Both the position numbers and the translations under genes were made by a program. Below are positions 60,501-64,000 of a DNA stretch of 64,000 nt, in pieces. Numbering within the stretch: the first letter of the stretch is position 1; each line of letters starts with the position of its first letter. The stretch is taken from the NCBI GenBank assembly GCA_963740945.1, contig CAVUGE010000030.1, positions 143,193 to 207,192 of the forward strand, read 5' to 3'. This DNA is from CAVQBP01 sp963740945. GTDB taxonomy: Bacteria; Bacteroidota; Ignavibacteria; Ignavibacteriales; Ignavibacteriaceae. Below the pieces are notes generated by a model. The model was given only the letters and a program-made list of their open reading frames with translations. It ran no database searches and was not told the origin of the DNA.

Positions 60501-63002
60501 CGAAACATTAAAATCATTAATAGGTTTATCGTTTTCATCCACAACTGCTATCTGAAATGTCTGATTCTCGTTAACAGCAAAATAATAGCCCGGAGCTTTT
60601 ATTCCAATAAAATGATTTTTAGGAAATACATCAAAGCTGATATTCCTGTTTACAGTTCTTCCGGTTACATCAAAAACAGAGACATAAGCAGTTCCTTTTA
60701 TTATACCGCCCGAATTTAGGTCCTGCGGAATCTTGTATTGAAAACCTGATTTACCGTTCTGATCTAGTACGCTGTCAATAAAATAATTTTCTACACTTGA
60801 GTTTTTTACGGAAGAATTTGAAAAATCAAATTTAGGATACTTTTTACTCTTAAAAGGTACATTGTTAAGCTGCACTTCAGCCTGATATTTTAAGCCTGCA
60901 GCCGGTGCTCCAAATAAAAATTCCGATTCAACTTTTACGTTTACTGTTTCTCCCGGATGTTTCACCTTATCATCATTGCTTAAATTCACCCTGATTTTGT
61001 CCGGTACAAAATCTTCAACACTAAACCTGTATGAGCCGAGTAACTGTTTAGGACCGGAATAAATTTCAGCTATATATTCTCCGGTCTGTGCATATCCCGG
61101 TATATCAAATGAAAGTTCAAATGAACCCTCCCGATTTACTGTTTTTTTAAATTCCTGGAAGACTTTTCCTGTTGGTGCTATTATTTTGACAATTATTGGG
61201 AGTTCATTTACAACCTTAATTTTATCATCCCTTATGATTGCCGATAAATTTACCTTATCTCCTGTCCTATATATATTCCTATCGGAATAAATAAAAGTAT
61301 TATAATCAGGAGTATAGTCGTAAGCTCCCCCTATATCAAAACGTGATGTCTCAATTTCTGTTCTATTTAAATCAATGAAATTAAAATCATTATCTTTTTC
61401 TGCAGTTACTAACCTTGGAGTAAATCCTTCAACTTTCTTTTTGGTATCGATAAATTTAATAACTCCTTCACTGTTTGTTTTCCCGGTGAGAAGAGTCTGG
61501 TTGTTATCAGATATAATACTTATTTCAACATTTTCAACTGGTTCGGCTTTATCAATAGAATTTACGAAAACAATTATTTCATTACCGCTGATTTTACTTA
61601 TAATTCCAAGATTCGAAACAGCAAAAAACTTTGAATCGCTTATCCATCTTTCATCCTCAGAATTGACATTAACAAGGTAAATTCCTTTATACCTTTGATT
61701 CAAAACTTTATCGACATTCACAGTAAACTTCTGAAGCCAGTTCTTTTTATCTTTCAAATCAATTTTTTCGGTATAAATCGATTTCCCATCATCTGCGGTG
61801 TAATACTGGCTATTCCAGTAATAATAATCTTCATCTTCATCATTATAAGAATAATTATGATACCCGGACCTGTTTAGAAAATGAAGAAGATTGTTTTTAA
61901 ATATCTGTGATACCTCGATTTCAACTGAAGTTAAATTCACGGCATTGACTTCAAGGTTTTTATTCCCGCTCATCATTAAATACATGCCGGATTTATCGGC
62001 AAAGTTTATTGAGGGATTTATATCAACAAAGGAAACCTCTTGGTTGTATTCGAATTCCAGTTCACCTCCATACAATCCGGGAAGTCCCTTTTTTATTATT
62101 AAATTAGCACTATTAATACCGCTTAAATCTGTTTCAATCCTAAACTGATTCTCGTTTGCATAGAATTTTAGTTCTCTCTTTGGTTCTAATGAAACATATT
62201 CTGCAAGCTTTTTATCATCAACCGTTTGGGTTGTATAGACATTTATCCACCCAGTTGAACCATCAAAACCTGATGTTACGGAAGTAATTGCTAATTTTGT
62301 AATCGGAGGCAGCTTTTGATTAAATGTCCTTTCGTCCTGCAATGGTTTTTTACCCAAAACAGATTGGAGACCTTTTTTAATAACTATCTTTAAGCCCTGC
62401 GTTTTATCGGTCTGACTTATTTCACCGTAATTTATTGCAATTATATCCGAGGGGGCATTTGAAATAATTTTGAAATTAACTACCGGTTCATCATTCTTAT
62501 AAACTTCCAGGTAATCTCTTATCTTTTCCGGGTCAACTGCGTAATTAAAATATATATTCGACTGAACACTGATTTTATAAGATTCATTTGGAATTTGAGT
62601 CCAGAAAAAATCACTCTTTACTACATCAAAATCGGGAGTCCGGAATTTATATGTATCGAAATCCATAGAATATTTTGTATTAAATAGGACCTTATCTGTT
62701 ATCCTGGCTGTATAAGTTTGAATCGGCTCAAGAGGATAATCGGGTGAAAACAGAAGGGTCTTTGAATCTGTCCATTTGAATTTCCCGGCAATCTTTGGTT
62801 CAAAAAATACATACTCTTCAGTCAGCCATTTATTCTGCATATCAGCGGGTGCTAAATCTTTTGAGAATTCAATGGAGAAGGTTGTCAATCTCTCAACTTT
62901 ACCCTGAGGAGAAAAATTTGTTATTTCAACTGTGTTGCCCGGTCCGCATCCGCTTAAATATAGAAGAATAAATATTATTGATAAGGTCTTTAATTGATTC
63001 AC
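57588..63002 (-). CDS. Bacterial alpha-2-macroglobulin family lipoprotein with thioester
   Basis: An 1804-residue periplasmic protein. The signal LSIIFILLYLSGCGPGN carries a lipobox (SGC). Tandem MG-type beta-sandwich domains include one with YSDRNIYRTGDKVNLSAIIRD (MG1/BMG-like), then an A2M core with WSGIQKTNSDGIVKVELNIPQFNGDVRLMALAYTG, and the thioester domain with YPYGCIEQTVSKLFPQ (CxEQ, Cys1344). The last 300 residues resemble the receptor-binding-like end (VITDLLPAGFEVENPRL). Such proteins trap proteases that breach the outer membrane. The usual partner, penicillin-binding protein 1C, is not next to it. Confidence 0.93.
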   Translation of the reverse strand: MNQLKTLSIIFILLYLSGCGPGNTVEITNFSPQGKVERLTTFSIEFSKDLAPADMQNKWLTEEYVFFEPKIAGKFKWTDSKTLLFSPDYPLEPIQTYTARITDKVLFNTKYSMDFDTYKFRTPDFDVVKSDFFWTQIPNESYKISVQSNIYFNYAVDPEKIRDYLEVYKNDEPVVNFKIISNAPSDIIAINYGEISQTDKTQGLKIVIKKGLQSVLGKKPLQDERTFNQKLPPITKLAITSVTSGFDGSTGWINVYTTQTVDDKKLAEYVSLEPKRELKFYANENQFRIETDLSGINSANLIIKKGLPGLYGGELEFEYNQEVSFVDINPSINFADKSGMYLMMSGNKNLEVNAVNLTSVEIEVSQIFKNNLLHFLNRSGYHNYSYNDEDEDYYYWNSQYYTADDGKSIYTEKIDLKDKKNWLQKFTVNVDKVLNQRYKGIYLVNVNSEDERWISDSKFFAVSNLGIISKISGNEIIVFVNSIDKAEPVENVEISIISDNNQTLLTGKTNSEGVIKFIDTKKKVEGFTPRLVTAEKDNDFNFIDLNRTEIETSRFDIGGAYDYTPDYNTFIYSDRNIYRTGDKVNLSAIIRDDKIKVVNELPIIVKIIAPTGKVFQEFKKTVNREGSFELSFDIPGYAQTGEYIAEIYSGPKQLLGSYRFSVEDFVPDKIRVNLSNDDKVKHPGETVNVKVESEFLFGAPAAGLKYQAEVQLNNVPFKSKKYPKFDFSNSSVKNSSVENYFIDSVLDQNGKSGFQYKIPQDLNSGGIIKGTAYVSVFDVTGRTVNRNISFDVFPKNHFIGIKAPGYYFAVNENQTFQIAVVDENDKPINDFNVSAKLIRYEWQTVLKKDNSGHYYYTSGKKEIEEWGKEFVITNNPKDFQFTLDKSGEYELRIYKKGSDEYQKKSFYAYGWGRTTASSFDVDKEGRIEIVFDKETYKPGEKAKVLFTTPFAGKMLVTVERNDVYFYKFINVENRSAELELELTESYMPNIYVTATLFRKHSIENSTPFLAGHGFTSVKVERKENHMPVEIKAPSKIKPLTKQDIIIKTLPEREIYVTLAAVDEGILQIKDFQTPDPYKYMYGKRPLSVSSYDLYKLLLPEIVSLSSSPGGGNMEEESQLRKRSNPIKSERFHLLSLWSGIQKTNSDGIVKVELNIPQFNGDVRLMALAYTGSRFGSAEEHMKVADDIIIEAQVPRFLATNDSLSTTVTVINTTGKKGNVNVNLKTEGPVKNSSPAAQSVMVGANSTNHVTFSIMTGDEIGTGKIVFETSGVAKVKEEIEIGVRPISPLVVESGSGIIKPEQKIKLDISKDYLSSTQKTSLTISKFPAVKFAKQLKYLVGYPYGCIEQTVSKLFPQLYFEDLAKLVAPEMFRTNNPEYYVKEGIRKIESMQLYDGSIAYWEGGTYTNWWGSVYAAHFLSEAQKAGYNPSGSVLDKLLNYIAKRAKENSTYDYITYEQNSRTIRKIANKEILYSLYVLALADKGDISTMNYYKARPSLLSTDTKYLLAGAYALTNNWNTYYEIIPGSYVPEKTERMSGGNFDSEVRANAIMLNVLLEVQPNSSQIPYMIKHITQMTDQIYSTQERSFAFLALGKAAARTANTDMKIDINSGGKKIGTYNNNDLTLTSDELNKGDIILNSSGKGEVYYFWSTEGIKTSQRIKEEDSFMKVRRSYYDYRSGYPIQNNNFKQGQLIVCKITVEGMSRSAENIVITDLLPAGFEVENPRLSASTELQWKTKSPINVQYMDIRDDRLLLFTNLDRNTKREFYYMLRVVSKGKYQLPVIGADAMYDPEFHSYNGAGVIRITE

Positions 63003-63213
63003 AATAATCTCCCTTTAAAAGATTAGTGGAAGGAAAAATTAAGGAATTTAATAAGTATGCAAATCAATATTTTAGAATATTTGCCGTTATTTTTATATGA
63101 TAAAATCTAATAAAAATATTTTTTACAGCAAAAGAATAATTATAGATAAATTTTCTTAATTTGATATTAAGGTAAGAAAATCCTATTATTAAGTATCTCA
63201 AATTGGAGTTGAA
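63003..63213. other. Divergent spacer
   Basis: AT-rich region between the macroglobulin gene and the small membrane peptide gene; no distinct element seen apart from GGAG at 63205-63208, the ribosome site for the gene at 63214. Confidence 0.4.
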
Positions 63214-63336
63214 ATGGGATTAAATACCGGAGGAATAATTTTTATGACCTTAGCATGGGTATTGATTATTGTTCTAACCTCATTCTGCTTTTATCGTGTC
63301 TTTAAATCCGAAAGGAAAAATAATACAGATTTGTAA
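63214..63336 (+). CDS. Small single-helix membrane protein (40 residues)
   Basis: MGLNTGGIIFMTLAWVLIIV, then LTSFCFYRVFKSERKNNTDL. It has one membrane helix (about 8-28) followed by a basic, polar tail, with a GGAG ribosome site 5 bases before the ATG and a terminator 11 bases after the stop, so it looks like a complete tiny gene. The pattern N-T-G-x-I-I-F-M-x-x-x-W and a C-terminal positive cluster recall small subunits of the MetS type that accompany sodium-symporter (NSS) transporters. No such transporter is next to it, so this is only a resemblance. Confidence 0.65.
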   Translation: MGLNTGGIIFMTLAWVLIIVLTSFCFYRVFKSERKNNTDL

Positions 63337-63347
63337 TTGATAGATCC

Positions 63348-63379
63348 AAACCTCCGGGGTTTAAAAAAACCTCGGAGGT
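63348..63379. terminator. Terminator hairpin (ACCTCCGGRGTTT family)
   Basis: AAACCTCCGGGGTTT, short A-rich loop, AAACCTCGGAGGTCTTT (one mismatch). It lies between the small membrane peptide (plus) and the phosphofructokinase gene (minus), serving both. Confidence 0.85.
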
Positions 63380-63396
63380 CTTTCTCATTAGAAATG

Positions 63397-64000
63397 TTAA
63401 ATCCTTGGAATTAATTCTCCGCCGTTTTCATTGTTCTCATCGGTTGAAGCAGGTTTCTTCGGCATGTAAGCGGTATTAGATTCAGTTCCTTCCAATTTAA
63501 TTTTACCTTCCTTTAAATTCTTATACAGAAGGTCTTGTTCTATTAAATAGAAGAATTTATTCCTGAATTCTTCCAACGAAATACCGCATGTAGCCGCGTA
63601 CTTAGCTAACTCGTGCGGATCATCAAAATCTGATTGGTTTAATCTCAGCATATACCTTCGGGCAATATAGAAGGTTTCTGATGCCGGGTCAACCATCCGG
63701 ACGCGTGTTCTGCCAGTATTAGGATCAAGTATCTCCTTGAAAAAAAGCGGAACGAAATGACCTCCCTGTATTGATACCATTGCACCGCTTCCGCCATTAA
63801 TCATAAATTGCGAAGCTGCAAATCCTAAATCCCTTGTATATTCCATATCAAAGGGTATAGGATCGGCGCAACGAAGTTCATATCCAATATTTTTTGCAAC
63901 TACAGTTGCCTTGAGTCCGTATTCTTTTAATCTCTCCTGCACATGATATTTTAATATCTCGCCAAAGTTAATTTCAGCTAAACGAATGTTATCATGCGCA
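63397..64000 (-). CDS. 6-Phosphofructokinase family protein, C-terminal part (runs off window)
   Basis: About 200 C-terminal residues are present and the frame stays open to the right edge (AHDNIRLAEINFGEILKYHVQERLKEYGLKATVVAKNIGYE). ELRCADPIPFDMEYTRDLGFAASQFMINGGSGAMVSIQGG is the C-terminal sugar-phosphate domain of phosphofructokinases, with ADP and the conserved D-x-x-x-x-R-x-L-G-x-x-A segment. The enzyme phosphorylates fructose-6-phosphate in glycolysis; whether it uses ATP or pyrophosphate is decided by residues outside the window. The end carries an Asn/Glu-rich tail (TDENNENGGELIPRI). An internal GTG near 63942 should not be taken as the start. Confidence 0.85.
   Translation of the reverse strand, partial: AHDNIRLAEINFGEILKYHVQERLKEYGLKATVVAKNIGYELRCADPIPFDMEYTRDLGFAASQFMINGGSGAMVSIQGGHFVPLFFKEILDPNTGRTRVRMVDPASETFYIARRYMLRLNQSDFDDPHELAKYAATCGISLEEFRNKFFYLIEQDLLYKNLKEGKIKLEGTESNTAYMPKKPASTDENNENGGELIPRI

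Noticed and set aside
1..64000. tRNA or rRNA genes
   Set aside because: No cloverleaf with a TTCRANNC arm and CCA-end context, and no rRNA core sequence, was found by eye on either strand.

Overview
The window is AT-rich bacterial DNA that looks like a member of the Ignavibacteria (Bacteroidota/Chlorobiota group). The evidence is a secreted pectinase-like enzyme ending in a type IX secretion (Por) sorting domain with the NYPNPFNP motif common in that group, the overall gene content, sparse Shine-Dalgarno signals, and spacers full of short palindromic repeats. No rRNA, tRNA, CRISPR array or phage region was seen. Most of the window is ordinary chromosome. Its accessory character lies in the spacers.

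Layout. 1-5.7 kb: a DUF1206 membrane protein split by an in-frame TGA, an o-succinylbenzoate synthase-like enolase, a DUF481 outer-membrane protein, MurB, a Nudix hydrolase, RecX and a small unknown. 5.76-6.92 kb: a decayed insertion sequence that keeps perfect 15-bp ends and a 5-bp target duplication. 7.1-11.2 kb: a winged-helix (AlkZ-like) protein, TonB, VanZ and the NAD(P)HX repair enzyme. 11.2-18.9 kb: the membrane-arm genes of complex I in the order nuoJ-K-L-M, an NhaD-type antiporter, a hypothetical gene, then nuoN; nuoJ carries a frameshift. 18.9-20.7 kb: a four-helix-bundle (intervening-sequence) protein between complementary hexamer arrays, then asnS. 21-25.6 kb: PAP2 phosphatase, a cation-efflux-like protein, a receiver-only regulator, an unknown and a Yip1 protein.

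25.7-41.2 kb is a nitrogen and amino-acid block. A divergent pair (an ALDH7-type semialdehyde dehydrogenase and L-lysine 6-aminotransferase) would take lysine to 2-aminoadipate. Three glutamate dehydrogenases from three different subfamilies lie within 7.5 kb, the first of them frameshifted. Between them is a 1001-residue protein with receiver-like domains and a PEP-synthase-type ATP-grasp domain but no swivelling-histidine or PEP-binding domain. RsmI, a periplasmic thioredoxin and an M24 peptidase lie in the same stretch. 41.3-49.4 kb: a KefB-like antiporter, a secreted GH28 enzyme, and a two-component pair (cNMP-domain histidine kinase plus a receiver fused to a thioredoxin-reductase-like flavoprotein without the CxxC). 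50-55.6 kb: a lipoprotein, then an operon of three alpha-mannosidases (GH125-GH92-GH47), suited to trimming high-mannose glycans or mannan. 56-64 kb: an alpha/beta hydrolase, a bacterial alpha-2-macroglobulin with an intact thioester motif, a 40-residue membrane peptide and a truncated phosphofructokinase.

The most unusual signal is in the spacers. Seven whole copies and one collapsed copy of a 100-160 bp element occur in 49 kb. Each whole copy is bounded by two 15-bp palindromes that are reverse complements of each other, AAAGATGACATCTTT and AAAGATGTCATCTTT. Three copies supply or overlap the stop codon of a neighbouring gene. Other repeat families are ACCTCCGGRGTTT terminator hairpins, GAAATATTATTAG modules with TGGAT..ATCCA palindromes, a 117-bp element with GGGGCTG ends, a 222-bp unit in three tandem copies, and short-period arrays at gene ends. 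Three conserved genes (DUF1206, nuoJ, gdhA) are each broken by one small lesion, which may be sequencing error or real decay.
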